Source: Pseudonocardia cypriaca
GTDB taxonomy: Bacteria; Actinomycetota; Actinomycetes; Mycobacteriales; Pseudonocardiaceae
Direction of reading: 5' to 3'
Assembly (NCBI RefSeq): GCF_006717045.1
Contig: NZ_VFPH01000002.1
Location: forward strand, 2,108,001-2,172,000
DNA length: 64,000 nucleotides
Shown here: piece by piece, positions 49,723-58,683 of the stretch
Layout: the number at the start of each line of letters is the position of its first letter
Numbering within the stretch: position 1 is the first letter of the stretch
Position numbers and translations under genes: made by a program
The notes under the pieces: model-generated
Told to the model about the DNA's origin: nothing
The model's input: only the letters and a program-made list of their open reading frames with translations
Database searches by the model: none

Positions 49723-50574
49723 ATGGATCGCGTCGAGGTCGGGATCGCGCTGCGCACGTGGCGGGAGCGGCTGCGCCCGGCCGACGTCGGGCTGCCGGCT
49801 GGCGTGCGGCGGCGCACGCCCGGGCTGCGGCGCGAGGAGGTCGCCGGCCTCGCCGGGATGTCGGTGGACTACCTGACCCGCGTCGAGCAGGGGCGCGGCC
49901 CGCGCCCGTCGGAGGCCGTTCTGGGCGGGCTGGCCAGGGCGCTGCGCCTCACGGACGCCGAGCGCGAGCACCTGTTCGAGCTCGCCGGGGTCGCGCCGCC
50001 CCCGCCGGGACGCATCCGCAGCGCGGTGCGACCCAGCGTGCAACGGATGATGGACCGCTTCACCGACCTCCCGGTCGTGCTGCTCGACGCCAAGTGCGAC
50101 GTGCTCGCCTGGAACCCACTGGCCGCCGCCCTGCTCGGGGACATGTCCGCCGTCCCGCTCGCACAGCGCAACCTCGTGTGGCAGGCGTTCCTCGGTCAGG
50201 GCGGGCGGGTCGACGTGAACTCCGAGGATCGTGAGCGGCTCGACCGCGCGATCGCGTCCGACCTGCGCCGCACGGCCGCCCGCTACCCCGACGACCCGGG
50301 CCTGGCCCGGCTGATCGCCGAGCTGCGCGCCGGGAGCGACCGGTTCGAGCGCCTCTGGACGCTGCGCGAGCTCAACGAGCACCACGACGACACCAAGCGG
50401 ATCCGCCACCCCGAGCTCGGTGTGCTCGAGCTGGACTGCAACGTGCTGCACGTCCAGGGCGACGACCAGGTGCTGATCGTCTACTCGGCCCCGCCGGGGA
50501 GCCGGGAGGCCGAGGCGCTCGCTCTGCTCGGTGTGGTCGGGCTGCAGGAGATCGGGGCGACGGCGGACGGCTGA
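49723..50574 (+). CDS. XRE-family regulator with MmyB-like ligand domain
   Basis: A 283-residue regulator. The helix-turn-helix is in TPGLRREEVAGLAGMSVDYL followed by TRVEQGRGPRPSEAVLGGLA (residues about 25-70). The rest is an MmyB-like PAS-fold domain (PVVLLDAKCDVLAWNPLAAA; RHPELGVLELDCNVLHV) common in actinobacterial regulators and thought to bind fatty acids or small ligands. The ATG at 49723 gives MDRVEVGIALRTWRERL. It is divergent from the hydroxyacid dehydrogenase and converges on an alpha/beta hydrolase, either of which it may control. Confidence 0.87.
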   Translation: MDRVEVGIALRTWRERLRPADVGLPAGVRRRTPGLRREEVAGLAGMSVDYLTRVEQGRGPRPSEAVLGGLARALRLTDAEREHLFELAGVAPPPPGRIRSAVRPSVQRMMDRFTDLPVVLLDAKCDVLAWNPLAAALLGDMSAVPLAQRNLVWQAFLGQGGRVDVNSEDRERLDRAIASDLRRTAARYPDDPGLARLIAELRAGSDRFERLWTLRELNEHHDDTKRIRHPELGVLELDCNVLHVQGDDQVLIVYSAPPGSREAEALALLGVVGLQEIGATADG

Positions 50575-50581
50575 CGGGCGG

Positions 50582-51460
50582 TCACCGCTCGAGCAGGTCC
50601 AGGACCAGCCGTGCGACGTCCTCCGGCGCCGACTCGGCCATGAAGTGCCCGGCCCGGGTGGTGAAGTGCTGGAGGTCGGCGACCCAGGGGCGCCAGATCG
50701 CGGCGGCGTCGAACCCCAGCTGCGCGCCCCAGTCCTGCTGGACGACCATCACGGGCATCGTGAGCTGGTTGCCGGCGTCGAGGTCGGCCTGGTCGTGCTC
50801 GATGTCGACGGTCGCGGTTGCCCGGTAGTCGGCGACGATCGACGGGACGGCGTCCCGGCAGGCGCGCAGGTACTCGGCGCGCACGTCGGCGGGGATGGCG
50901 TCGGGGCCGGTGGCCCAGGCGTCGAGGAAGTGGCCGAAGAACGCGTCGGAGCTGTTCGCGATCATCTGCTCGGGCAGGCCGGGCGGCTGGGCCATCAGGT
51001 AGAGGTGGAAGGCCACGGCCGCGCTGACCCCGTGGAGGACGTTCCAGGTGTCCAGCGTGGGGACGATGTCCAGGATCCCGAGGTGGCTCACCCGGTCGGG
51101 GTGGTCGAGGCCCGCCCGGAACGCCACGTGCGCGCCGCGGTCGTGCCCCACGAGCGCGAACCGGTGGATCCCGAGTGCGTCGGCCAGGCCGACGACGTCG
51201 GCCGCCATCGTCCGCTTCGAGTAGGTGCTCTCGTCGACGGCTTCGGGCTTGCTGCTGGCGCCGTAGCCGCGGAGGTCGGGGCAGATCACGGTGTGGTGCT
51301 CGGCGAGGACGGGGGCGACGTGCCGCCACATCAGGTGGGTCTGGGGAAAGCCGTGCAACAGCACGAGCGCGGGGCCGTCCCCGCCGACCGCGGCGTTCAG
51401 CTCGATGCCGTCGGCGACGGCGATCGATTCGGTCTCGAATCCCGGAACGGTGATGCTCAT
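50582..51460 (-). CDS. Alpha/beta hydrolase, haloacetate dehalogenase/epoxide hydrolase type
   Basis: A 292-residue hydrolase with an aspartate nucleophile: Asp107 in VGHDRGAHVAFR. The oxyanion segment is LLHGFPQTHLMWRHVAP, the halide- or epoxide-facing loop starts PDLRGYGASSKP, and the base is His272 in AGHFMAESAPE. The HDRGA pattern and length are like haloacetate (including fluoroacetate) dehalogenases and related epoxide hydrolases; which one cannot be decided. It is divergent from a BTAD regulator across only 54 bases. The ATG at 51460 is the natural start. Confidence 0.86.
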   Translation of the reverse strand: MSITVPGFETESIAVADGIELNAAVGGDGPALVLLHGFPQTHLMWRHVAPVLAEHHTVICPDLRGYGASSKPEAVDESTYSKRTMAADVVGLADALGIHRFALVGHDRGAHVAFRAGLDHPDRVSHLGILDIVPTLDTWNVLHGVSAAVAFHLYLMAQPPGLPEQMIANSSDAFFGHFLDAWATGPDAIPADVRAEYLRACRDAVPSIVADYRATATVDIEHDQADLDAGNQLTMPVMVVQQDWGAQLGFDAAAIWRPWVADLQHFTTRAGHFMAESAPEDVARLVLDLLER

Positions 51461-51514
51461 GCTCGGAGGATCGGGCACCCGGATCAGCAGCGGGTCAGCG
51501 GCGACAATGGCCGC

Positions 51515-53461
51515 GTGGAGATCCACGTCAGGGTGCTCGGGCCCGTCGAGGTCCGGGACGCCGGTGGCCGCCCGATCGCGGTGGGCAGCAGGCGCCGCCG
51601 CGAGCTGCTCGGACGGCTGGTCGCGGCAGGCGGCCGGCCCGTCCCGCTCGAGGTGCTGGTCGACGACCTCTGGGAGGATCACCCGCACACCGCTGCCGGC
51701 ACGGTGCGCACCTTCGTCGGCGAGCTGCGGCGCGCGCTCGAACCGGACCGCCGCCCACGGACCCGGTCGCAGGTCATCGAGACCGTCGGCACCGGGTACG
51801 CCCTCCGGATCCCCCGGGCACGGGTCGACGCCCACCGTTTCGAGGACACGCTGCGGGCCGTGCGCGACGAGCACAGCCGCGAGGCCGTCGGCCCGCTGAC
51901 CGATGCGCTCTCGTGGTGGGCGGGCGAGCCGTACACCGACCTCGACGCCTCGCCGTGGCTGACGCAGGAGCGCGCCCGCCTCGCCGAGCTCCACCGGCAG
52001 GCCGTCGAGCTGCGCGCCGGCGCCGTGCTCGACCTCGGGCGTGGCGCGTCCCTCGTCCCGGAGCTGGAGGCGTTCGCAGCCGCCCATCCCTGGCGGGAGA
52101 GCTCGTGGGTGCTGCTCGCCCACGCCCTCTACCAGGCCGACCGCCAGGTCGACGCACTGGCGTCGCTGCGCGCTGCACGGGCGAGGCTGCTCGACCGGTA
52201 CGGGCTGGAGTCGGCGGACAGCCTCGACCACCTGGAACGCGACATCCTCCGGCACGCCCCGCACCTGAGACCCTCACCGCGGGACGAGGACCGGCTGCGC
52301 CTGCTCACCCGCACGGAGGCGACGGGGACCTACACCCGGCTGCGCTCGATGAGCGCCGTGGCCCGGGCAGCGGCGGTGACCGGCGGCGCCAACCTCGTGC
52401 TCGCACAGGAACAGCGGGCCGCCGCGGTGGCGGAAGCGGAACGCACGGGCGACCCCCTCCTCACCGCGCGGGTGATCACCGCCTACGACGTGCCGACCAT
52501 CTGGACGCGCGTGGACGACCCCGGACGATCCGAAGCGCTGGTCGCGACCACCCGACGCACCCTCGACAGACTCGGGCCGGAGGCACCACCTGCGCTTCGC
52601 GCGCGTCTGCTCGCCACCGTCGGGCTCGAGCACCGGGGATCCCGGGACCGCTGGGCGGCCGACGCGGCCACGGAGGCCGAGCGGCTCGCCCGGGACCTGC
52701 AGGACCCGGGCGTGCTGGCGCTCGCGCTCAACGCCCGGTTCGTGCAGTCGTTCCAGCGACCGGGGCGCACCGGGGAACGCCACGCCATCGGCGCCGAGCT
52801 CATCGAGCTCTCCGTGCGGCACGAACTCCCCACGTTCGAGGTCCTAGGCCATCTCGTCGAGATCCAGGTCCAAGCGGCCCGCGGCGACACCGAGGCCGCG
52901 GAGCGCCACGTCGTGGCGGCCGAGCGGCTCGCCACCGTCCACGAGGCGCCGGTCGTCCACGTGCTCGCTGCCGCGTTCCGGACGATGCAGCTGGCGGCGC
53001 GGTCCAGCGACCCCGCCGAGGTCGCGCACGCCTACCGCGCGGTGGCCACCGAGCTGGCCGGGGCCGGTATGCCCGGGGTGGAGGCGGGCTTCCTCCCGCT
53101 CGCGCTGCTCTCGGTGCGCATCCGCCACGGGCGTCCCGCGCCGACGACTCCCGACCTCGACTGGGGCCCCCACCGCCTCTGGGTCCGGCCGCTGCTCGAC
53201 CACGCCCGTGGCGACCTCGCGGCCGCCCGGCAGGCCGCCGCCACCCTGCCCGCACCCGCCGCCGACCACCTGTACGACGCGCTGTGGGCCGTCAACGCGC
53301 ACACGGCGGTCCTGCTCGGCGACGACGCACTCGCCGCGCGAGCCCGTGCCGCCCTCGACCCACTGCGCGGTGAGATCGCGGGCGGGGTCACCGCCATGAT
53401 CACCTTCGGGCCGATCGACGACATCCTCGCGACGCTTGACGAGCACCTCGATGCGCGATAG
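51515..53461 (+). CDS. BTAD/SARP-like transcriptional regulator with helical repeats
   Basis: A 648-residue regulator. The N-terminal OmpR-type winged helix (about 1-95) has VRVLGPVEVRDAGGRPIAVG and AAGTVRTFVGELRRALEP. A bacterial transcriptional activation domain follows (about 100-250, AHRFEDTLRAVRDEHSREAV). The rest is TPR-like helical repeats without the P-loop ATPase found in AfsR-type proteins, so it is a two-part relative. The GTG at 51515 begins VEIHVRVLGP. It is divergent from the dehalogenase-like hydrolase, its most likely target. Confidence 0.88.
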   Translation: MEIHVRVLGPVEVRDAGGRPIAVGSRRRRELLGRLVAAGGRPVPLEVLVDDLWEDHPHTAAGTVRTFVGELRRALEPDRRPRTRSQVIETVGTGYALRIPRARVDAHRFEDTLRAVRDEHSREAVGPLTDALSWWAGEPYTDLDASPWLTQERARLAELHRQAVELRAGAVLDLGRGASLVPELEAFAAAHPWRESSWVLLAHALYQADRQVDALASLRAARARLLDRYGLESADSLDHLERDILRHAPHLRPSPRDEDRLRLLTRTEATGTYTRLRSMSAVARAAAVTGGANLVLAQEQRAAAVAEAERTGDPLLTARVITAYDVPTIWTRVDDPGRSEALVATTRRTLDRLGPEAPPALRARLLATVGLEHRGSRDRWAADAATEAERLARDLQDPGVLALALNARFVQSFQRPGRTGERHAIGAELIELSVRHELPTFEVLGHLVEIQVQAARGDTEAAERHVVAAERLATVHEAPVVHVLAAAFRTMQLAARSSDPAEVAHAYRAVATELAGAGMPGVEAGFLPLALLSVRIRHGRPAPTTPDLDWGPHRLWVRPLLDHARGDLAAARQAAATLPAPAADHLYDALWAVNAHTAVLLGDDALAARARAALDPLRGEIAGGVTAMITFGPIDDILATLDEHLDAR

Positions 53462-53467
53462 CTCGCT

Positions 53468-54100
53468 CTAGTCGTCGTCATCGTCATCGTCGTCGCGGTC
53501 GGGCTCACCGGGGCGCAGGATGTCGACGCTGCCGAACGCACCCGTGGCGTCGACCACGACCTCCTGGCCGGTTCCGGTGCAGGCCAGTGCGCAGTCGGTG
53601 CTGCCGAAGATCACCGCTCCCTCGGGCCGCGCCCGCATGCCCTCCGGGACGACGACGTCGACGCTGCCGAAGAGCATGCCCACCTCGACGCGGTCCTGGC
53701 CGGGCGCGACGGTGACCTGCCGGTTGCCGAAGACGGCCGCGCCGTCGGTCGCCGTGACGACGTGCACGCCGCCGAAGATCACGGCCCCGATGGCCGCGAT
53801 CCCGACCAGCGACCCGCCGAGCCGCTGCCCGAGGCTCTTCGACGGCCCCTTCTCGGGAACCGCCGCCACGACCGCGGTGGGCTGCTCGCCGGGACCCGGT
53901 CGGTACGGAGGCAGGTCGCGAACCAGCTCGTCCAGGTCGCCCTGGGTGCGGGCGGCCCAGCACGACGCGGCGCGCTCGTCGTACTCGATGAGGGTGAGCA
54001 CGCCGTCGCCGTGCGCCTGCTGCAGGTGCGCGTCGGTGGCGCGGCGTTCGCGGTCGCCGATGCGCAGCTCGGGTCCTCGTGGTTCGTCCACGACCCCCAT
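53468..54100 (-). CDS. DUF1707 protein with LiaF-like C-terminus and poly-Asp tail
   Basis: A 210-residue protein. The N-terminal DUF1707 domain reads LRIGDRERRATDAHLQQAHG and continues to about residue 65. One hydrophobic helix lies near residues 95-115 (SLVGIAAIGAVIFGGVHVV). The outer part has repeated short beta motifs with F-G-S/N turns (AVFGNRQV, LFGSVDVVVP, VIFGSTDC, AFGSVDI), as in LiaF-like envelope-stress proteins. The protein ends in eight aspartates. Start is the ATG at 54100 or a GTG nine bases in. Probably an envelope-stress or cell-wall sensor; function unproven. Confidence 0.82.
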   Translation of the reverse strand: MGVVDEPRGPELRIGDRERRATDAHLQQAHGDGVLTLIEYDERAASCWAARTQGDLDELVRDLPPYRPGPGEQPTAVVAAVPEKGPSKSLGQRLGGSLVGIAAIGAVIFGGVHVVTATDGAAVFGNRQVTVAPGQDRVEVGMLFGSVDVVVPEGMRARPEGAVIFGSTDCALACTGTGQEVVVDATGAFGSVDILRPGEPDRDDDDDDDD

Positions 54101-54107
54101 AGTGGCG

Positions 54108-55322
54108 CTAACGGCGGCCGGCCGGCACCGTGGCGGGTACGACCTGGGCGTCCCAGTCGATGTGGTACCCGTGCAGCCACGCCTCGGCCTGCGCTCCCTG
54201 CCGGCGGAGGAAGAGCGGCAGCAGCGCGTCGCGCAGCACCCGCGCCACCGGCCCGGCCGCCTTCGCGTTGCTCGACCGCGCGCCGTTCGCCACCACCCGC
54301 TCCACCCGGAACCGCCGCAACTGCTCGTAGGCGGCGAAGGCGGCATCTGGTTCGGGGAGGTCGCGCAGGCACCGGCCGAGCTCGACGGCGTCCTCGATCG
54401 CCATCGAGGCGCCCTGCCCGGACGCGGGCGACGTGGCGTGCGCGGCGTCGCCGATCAGCACCATGCGATCGCGGTGCCACCGCCGTACCGACGGCAGGTC
54501 GTAGGTGGCCCATCCCTCCAGCTCCCCCGGTGTGGCGGCGATGATCTCGCAGGCCGGGGTGCGGTCGCCCGCGAAGAGCTCCGCCAGCCGGGCCCGCCAG
54601 TGCGCCGTGCCGAGCCCGGAGAGCTCGCCCGGTGCCGGCTCGGAACGCTGCGGCGGGTTGGCGAACCACCAGACGGCCCCGTCCGGCGCGACCACGTACC
54701 CGAAGAACGCCCGTTTGCCGAACACCATCTCGTAGCCGCCCTGCACCCCGTCGACGGCGATAGCAGGGGCGAAGCCGCCAATGTTGAGCACGGGCACGTA
54801 GCGCGCGGGGGCCGCTCCCGGATCGATGACCTGGCGGACCCGGGACCGGATCCCGTCGGCGCCGACGAGCAGCTCGGCCGTGGCCGACGTCCCGTCGGCG
54901 AACTCGGCGCGGACGCCGCCGGGTACCGGCCGCACCTCCACGAGCCTGCGCCCGTGCTCGATCGTGATGCCCTGCTGCCGCGCCTCGTCGCGCAGCGCGC
55001 GGTAGAGGTCGCTGCGCTTCAGCGTGACGCCGACGGTGCCGTCCGGAAGGGCCGCGCCCGTGCTCACCTCACCGAGCAGCTTCCCGGTGCCGCTGCGGAA
55101 GCGCATGCTCGGGGTGGGGAAACCGATCCCGGCGACGACGTGACCGACGCCGAGCGTGCGCAGCGCGTCGATGCCGTTGACCTGCAGCGTCAGGAACGCG
55201 CCCAGCTCGTCGGCCGTGCTCTCGCGGGCCTCGTACACCGTGGGGGTGATGCCTGCCCGCTGGAGCGCGATCGCCGCCACCGGCCCCGCGATCCCCGCTC
55301 CGATCACCAGCGCCGTCCGCAT
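54108..55322 (-). CDS. FAD-dependent monooxygenase (PHBH-like)
   Basis: A 404-residue flavoprotein hydroxylase. The FAD motifs are ALVIGAGIAGPVAAIALQRA at the start, LLVGADGIRSRVRQVIDP (DG motif) and MVLIGDAAHATSPASGQGAS (GD motif). Such enzymes use NAD(P)H and O2 to hydroxylate aromatic compounds or drugs; relatives inactivate tetracyclines and rifampicin, but nothing here specifies that. The ATG at 55322 is divergent from a MarR-type gene, with two tandem dyads between them, so expression is probably induced by a ligand of that regulator. Confidence 0.87.
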   Translation of the reverse strand: MRTALVIGAGIAGPVAAIALQRAGITPTVYEARESTADELGAFLTLQVNGIDALRTLGVGHVVAGIGFPTPSMRFRSGTGKLLGEVSTGAALPDGTVGVTLKRSDLYRALRDEARQQGITIEHGRRLVEVRPVPGGVRAEFADGTSATAELLVGADGIRSRVRQVIDPGAAPARYVPVLNIGGFAPAIAVDGVQGGYEMVFGKRAFFGYVVAPDGAVWWFANPPQRSEPAPGELSGLGTAHWRARLAELFAGDRTPACEIIAATPGELEGWATYDLPSVRRWHRDRMVLIGDAAHATSPASGQGASMAIEDAVELGRCLRDLPEPDAAFAAYEQLRRFRVERVVANGARSSNAKAAGPVARVLRDALLPLFLRRQGAQAEAWLHGYHIDWDAQVVPATVPAGRR

Positions 55323-55349
55323 GTCCTACCCTTTCCTCGCCATGCCGAA

Positions 55350-55386
55350 TATCTCGCCGTCTCGAGTATCTTGGCGTCGCGAGATA
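55350..55386. promoter_or_regulatory. Tandem dyads between FAD monooxygenase and MarR genes
   Basis: Two abutting imperfect dyads share the pattern TATCTYG...CGAGWTA: 55350-55368 (TATCTCG...CGAGTA) and 55367-55386 (TATCTTG...CGAGATA). The outer TATCTCG and CGAGATA are perfectly complementary. The position, 18 bases from the MarR start and 27 from the monooxygenase start, suits a repressor site for both. Confidence 0.65.
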
Positions 55387-55403
55387 AAAGTCAAGGAGGT
55401 CGA

Positions 55404-55901
55404 GTGGTCGCCGACGAGTTGCGGGCCGCCATCCAGCGGTCGACCCTGCGCTTCATCGCGGGAGTCGTGCTGCACAACCACGCCGTGGCGCAACGGGTGG
55501 GGCTCGGGGCGAGCGACTCGCAGCTCATCTCGCTGCTCAACCTGCACGGCCCGCTGACCCCGGGCCGGCTCGCGGACATGACCGGCCTCACCACCGGCAC
55601 CGTGACGGGCGTGATCGACCGCCTGGAGCGCGCCGGATTCGTGCGCCGCGAACGGGACACGACCGACCGCCGGAAGGTGCTCGTGACCCCGGTGCCCGAG
55701 GCCATGGCGACCCTGGCCGACCACTACCGGCACCACGGCGAGCTGCTGGAAGCCGTGCTCAGCACCCGCGACGAGACTCAGCTGCGGGTGATCGCCGCCT
55801 TCCTCGCGGACCTGACCGACCCGGACGCCGGAGCCTTGGTGGCCCCGCCACCCTCGGCAGGCGGGCGCGGGAGTGGCACCGGGAGCAGCAACGGCAGCTG
55901 A
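55404..55901 (+). CDS. MarR-family transcriptional regulator
   Basis: A 165-residue winged-helix regulator. The helix-turn-helix and wing are LTPGRLADMTGLTTGTVTGV, DRLERAGFVRRERDTTDRRK and VLVTPVPEAM. The C-terminal tail of about 20 residues is Gly/Ser/Pro-rich (ending GTGSSNGS) and probably disordered. The GTG at 55404 follows AAGGAGGT by three bases, a strong ribosome site. It is divergent from the FAD monooxygenase and likely represses it through the tandem dyads. Confidence 0.88.
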   Translation: MVADELRAAIQRSTLRFIAGVVLHNHAVAQRVGLGASDSQLISLLNLHGPLTPGRLADMTGLTTGTVTGVIDRLERAGFVRRERDTTDRRKVLVTPVPEAMATLADHYRHHGELLEAVLSTRDETQLRVIAAFLADLTDPDAGALVAPPPSAGGRGSGTGSSNGS

Positions 55902-56047
55902 CCGGGCGCCGCGCGGTTGGGGCGGCGTACGTGGCCCATCACCCACCCGGTGCGCCGAGGATGCCCGTGCACGAAGGACACTCCCATCACCTCCGACACC
56001 GAGTTCAGCACAGGGGTCGGACATTCGGGGGCTCCTAGCATTGCCAC

Positions 56048-56635
56048 GTGCCCGCTCCCGCGCTGTTCGACGCATCCGCCGACACCTACGACCACGACCC
56101 GCACCACCTCGTGATCGCCCGGCTCCTGGTGGCCGGCCTGCAGCAGGCGCCGGAGCCCGACCTGGTCGTCGACGTCGCCACCGGCACCGGGTTCGCCGCC
56201 ATCGCCGCGCTCGAAACGCTCGCACCGCGGCGGGTACTGGCGATCGACATCTCGCCGCGGATGATCGAGAAGGCAGCGGCGAAGACGGGCCGGGTCGAGT
56301 GGCGGGTCGCGCCCGCCGTACCGCTCGACCTGCCGGACGGAGCGGCCGACGTGGTGCTCTGCGCGTCCGCGCTGCACCTCATCGGCGCCTCCGCCCTGCC
56401 CGAGTGGCGCCGCGTGCTGCGGCCGGGCGGGCAGGTGGCGTTCAGCATCCCGGTGGCCGCGGACTTCCACCCCTCCCCCGAGCTCGCGGCATCGCTGCCG
56501 ACCGACCTCGCCGTACCCGCCGACGAGGCAGGTGCCGAGCGCATCGCCCGTGCCGCCGGCTTCGAGTCCGTGCGGGTGACGACCACCGCGTCCCCGCGCC
56601 GCTCGTTCCTCGTGTTCGCGGAGGTTCCCGCATGA
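56048..56635 (+). CDS. Class I SAM-dependent methyltransferase
   Basis: A 195-residue methyltransferase of the UbiE/methyltransf_11 type. The SAM motif I is VVDVATGTGFAAIAALETL, motif II region is RVLAIDISPRMIEKAAA, and the acceptor-side motif is LPDGAADVVLCASALHLIG, then RRVLRPGGQVAFSIP. The protein is short, so the acceptor is probably a small molecule. The GTG at 56048 is the first suitable start. Its stop overlaps the MOSC gene by four bases. The 146-bp gap before it shows no clear element. Confidence 0.86.
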   Translation: MPAPALFDASADTYDHDPHHLVIARLLVAGLQQAPEPDLVVDVATGTGFAAIAALETLAPRRVLAIDISPRMIEKAAAKTGRVEWRVAPAVPLDLPDGAADVVLCASALHLIGASALPEWRRVLRPGGQVAFSIPVAADFHPSPELAASLPTDLAVPADEAGAERIARAAGFESVRVTTTASPRRSFLVFAEVPA

Positions 56636-57483
56636 GCGCCCGCGTCGTCTCGCTGCACACCTATCCGATCAAGGGCTGCGCCGGAGTGCCGCTGACCAGC
56701 GCGTACCTCACTCCGGCCGGGCTCACCCACGACCGGACGTTCATGATCGTCGACGAGCACGGGGTCTTCCGCAGCCAGCGCAGGGAGGCGCAACTCGCGC
56801 CGATCCGGCCGGAGGTGCTCGACGACGGCCGGGAGCTGCGGCTGCACGCCCCCGGCACCGACGGCGTGCGGGTGGCGGTGGACCTCGACGGCCCCCGGCG
56901 CCCCGTCGAGATGTTCGGGCAGCCGTACCGGGCCATCGATCAGGGCGACGCGGTCGCACGATGGCTCACGCGCGTGGTCGGGTCTCCGAGCCGGCTCGTG
57001 CGGGTCCCGCCGGAGCACGACCGCGTCACCGACGGGGAGACGCCCGGCCGGGCCGGGTTCGCCGACAGCGGCGCCCTGCTGGTCGCGAGCCGCGCGTCCT
57101 TGGCCGAGCTGAACCGGCGGATCGCCGACCGCGGTGCGACCGGGGTGCCCATCGACCGGTTCCGCCCCAACATCGTCGTGGACGGGTGGGCCGAGCCGCA
57201 CGTCGAGGACGAGGCCCGCGAGCTGACCGTCGGCGACGCCGAGCTGGCGTTCGCCAAGCAGGCGATCCGGTGCGCGGTGACGCTGGTCGACCAGCTCACC
57301 GGCGTGCGGACCGGGCCGGAGCCGCTTCGGACCCTCGCCGACTACCGCCGCGTCCCGGGCAAGGGCGTCGCGTTCGGCGCGAAGTTCTCCGTGCTCACGC
57401 CCGGGCAGCTCGCGGTAGGGGACGACGTCGTCGTGCGGCGGTGGTCGGGCACGGCGGTCACCGCCCAGCCGAGCACGTCCTAG
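56632..57483 (+). CDS. MOSC-domain protein
   Basis: A 283-residue protein with an N-terminal MOSC beta-barrel (SLHTYPIKGCAGVPLTSAYL; THDRTFMIVDEHGVFRSQR) and the MOSC domain (FRPNIVVDGWAEPHVEDEAR, then CAVTLVDQLTGVR with the conserved cysteine). This is the YcbX/mARC-like layout without the ferredoxin part. Such proteins bind the molybdenum cofactor and reduce N-hydroxylated compounds; that activity is inferred. The conserved cysteine (AIRCAVT) would ligate molybdenum. It is coupled to the methyltransferase by an ATGA overlap. Confidence 0.87.
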   Translation: MSARVVSLHTYPIKGCAGVPLTSAYLTPAGLTHDRTFMIVDEHGVFRSQRREAQLAPIRPEVLDDGRELRLHAPGTDGVRVAVDLDGPRRPVEMFGQPYRAIDQGDAVARWLTRVVGSPSRLVRVPPEHDRVTDGETPGRAGFADSGALLVASRASLAELNRRIADRGATGVPIDRFRPNIVVDGWAEPHVEDEARELTVGDAELAFAKQAIRCAVTLVDQLTGVRTGPEPLRTLADYRRVPGKGVAFGAKFSVLTPGQLAVGDDVVVRRWSGTAVTAQPSTS

Positions 57484-57500
57484 TGCCCGGCCCTAGCTGA

Positions 57501-58037
57501 TCACGCTCTCGCGCCCGGCCCGGGACCCGCGTCGACCCGGCGCACCCGGCCCCACGGCCGGTAGACGGCCAGCACCGTGGCGACCACCAGCGACGCGCCG
57601 GAGACGATCGGCGGGAACACCAGGTTCGGCAGGCCGCCGTCGACCGGCAGGCCGGCCGCGAGCAGCCGGCCGGCGTGCGCCGCGTCGTCCATGGCGGGGC
57701 CCAGCAGCACGAGGACCAGCGCCGTGAGCACGACGTTCAGCACCAGCTTCACCAGCACCCACCAGTGGCGCACCAGCCCGTGGTGGGTGCCCATGCCGAG
57801 CACGACGCCGGTGACCAGGCTGGTCAGGCCGCTCACCAGGATCGGCCAGAACAGCAGCGGCATCGCCTGGTAGCAGAGTGCGGTGACGGCGGGGTCGGTC
57901 GTGAGCAGCGGCGTGAAGACCAGCACGCCGAGCATCACGTCGAGCCCGATCCACGCCCCGACCCCCACGATGTGGGCCACCAGGACACCCTTGCGGGTGC
58001 GGGGCCGCATCCGTCCCCTGACCAGCGTCGTCGCCAT
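57501..58037 (-). CDS. DUF2269-like integral membrane protein
   Basis: A 178-residue membrane protein with four or five hydrophobic helices. Segments such as VAHIVGVGAWIGLDVMLGVL, YQAMPLLFWPILVSGLTSLV and RHWWVLVKLVLNVVLTALVL resemble the DUF2269 group of small actinobacterial membrane proteins. Function is unknown. The ATG at 58037 starts with a basic N-terminus (RGRMRPRTRK). It converges on the MOSC gene with 17 bases between stops. The 125-bp gap after its start shows GC-rich sequence without a clear site. Confidence 0.7.
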   Translation of the reverse strand: MATTLVRGRMRPRTRKGVLVAHIVGVGAWIGLDVMLGVLVFTPLLTTDPAVTALCYQAMPLLFWPILVSGLTSLVTGVVLGMGTHHGLVRHWWVLVKLVLNVVLTALVLVLLGPAMDDAAHAGRLLAAGLPVDGGLPNLVFPPIVSGASLVVATVLAVYRPWGRVRRVDAGPGPGARA

Positions 58038-58162
58038 GGACTCATCGTCGCGGGCGCGAACCCGCTCCGCGTCCGCGTGCGGGCGGCGGGATACGTGCGT
58101 CCGCCGCGGTAGCGCAGCCGCGGCCGGTACCCCCCGCGGCGTACCCGGCTCTCGGCCGCGGA

Positions 58163-58603
58163 TCAGCCGGCCGGCGTCAACGCCATGATCCACATGTTGA
58201 GCTGGTCACGCACCGACCGCAGCTCCGCGACCCACGGCGCCAGGTTCTCCACCGCACGCACGGACCGGAACGCGCCGGGCGTGGCCTGCCGGGGGAACGC
58301 GAGCCGCACGGCGACGTGCAACATCTGGAAATGCAGCAGCACGATGTCGGACAGGCGCCGCTCCAGCGAGCCGTCGCCCGCGGTGGGCGCGAAGTCCATC
58401 GACCAGGTCCACAGCCGCTGGTACTCGCTCGCCACCCGGGTGCCCTCCCGGGCCACGAACTGCGCCGACTCCCCCGGTGACGCGCACGCCTGCAGCACGG
58501 CTTCGGCCCGTTCCTGCAGGAGGATGGCCTGGTCGGCGATGGCGAGGAGGGCGAGCAGGTCGGCGAGCACGCGTTCGGGCCGCTCCTGGATCGCCATGCG
58601 CAT
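58163..58603 (-). CDS. Helical protein of unknown function
   Basis: A 146-residue soluble protein, mostly alpha-helical: PERVLADLLALLAIADQAIL, QRLWTWSMDFAP, SDIVLLHFQMLHVAVRLAFP and LRSVRDQLNMWIMALTP. I do not recognise a family. The ATG at 58603 follows GGGGTGA closely; an in-frame ATG two codons later is the alternative. It stands alone between two minus-strand genes and has a codon pattern like its neighbours, so it is probably a real gene. Confidence 0.6.
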   Translation of the reverse strand: MRMAIQERPERVLADLLALLAIADQAILLQERAEAVLQACASPGESAQFVAREGTRVASEYQRLWTWSMDFAPTAGDGSLERRLSDIVLLHFQMLHVAVRLAFPRQATPGAFRSVRAVENLAPWVAELRSVRDQLNMWIMALTPAG

Positions 58604-58683
58604 TCACCCCATCGTGGCCGCCTGGTCACGGGAGCCTAATGGCCACCCGGACAGCGGACGAGTAGTGCTAGCTGGAATCAGCG

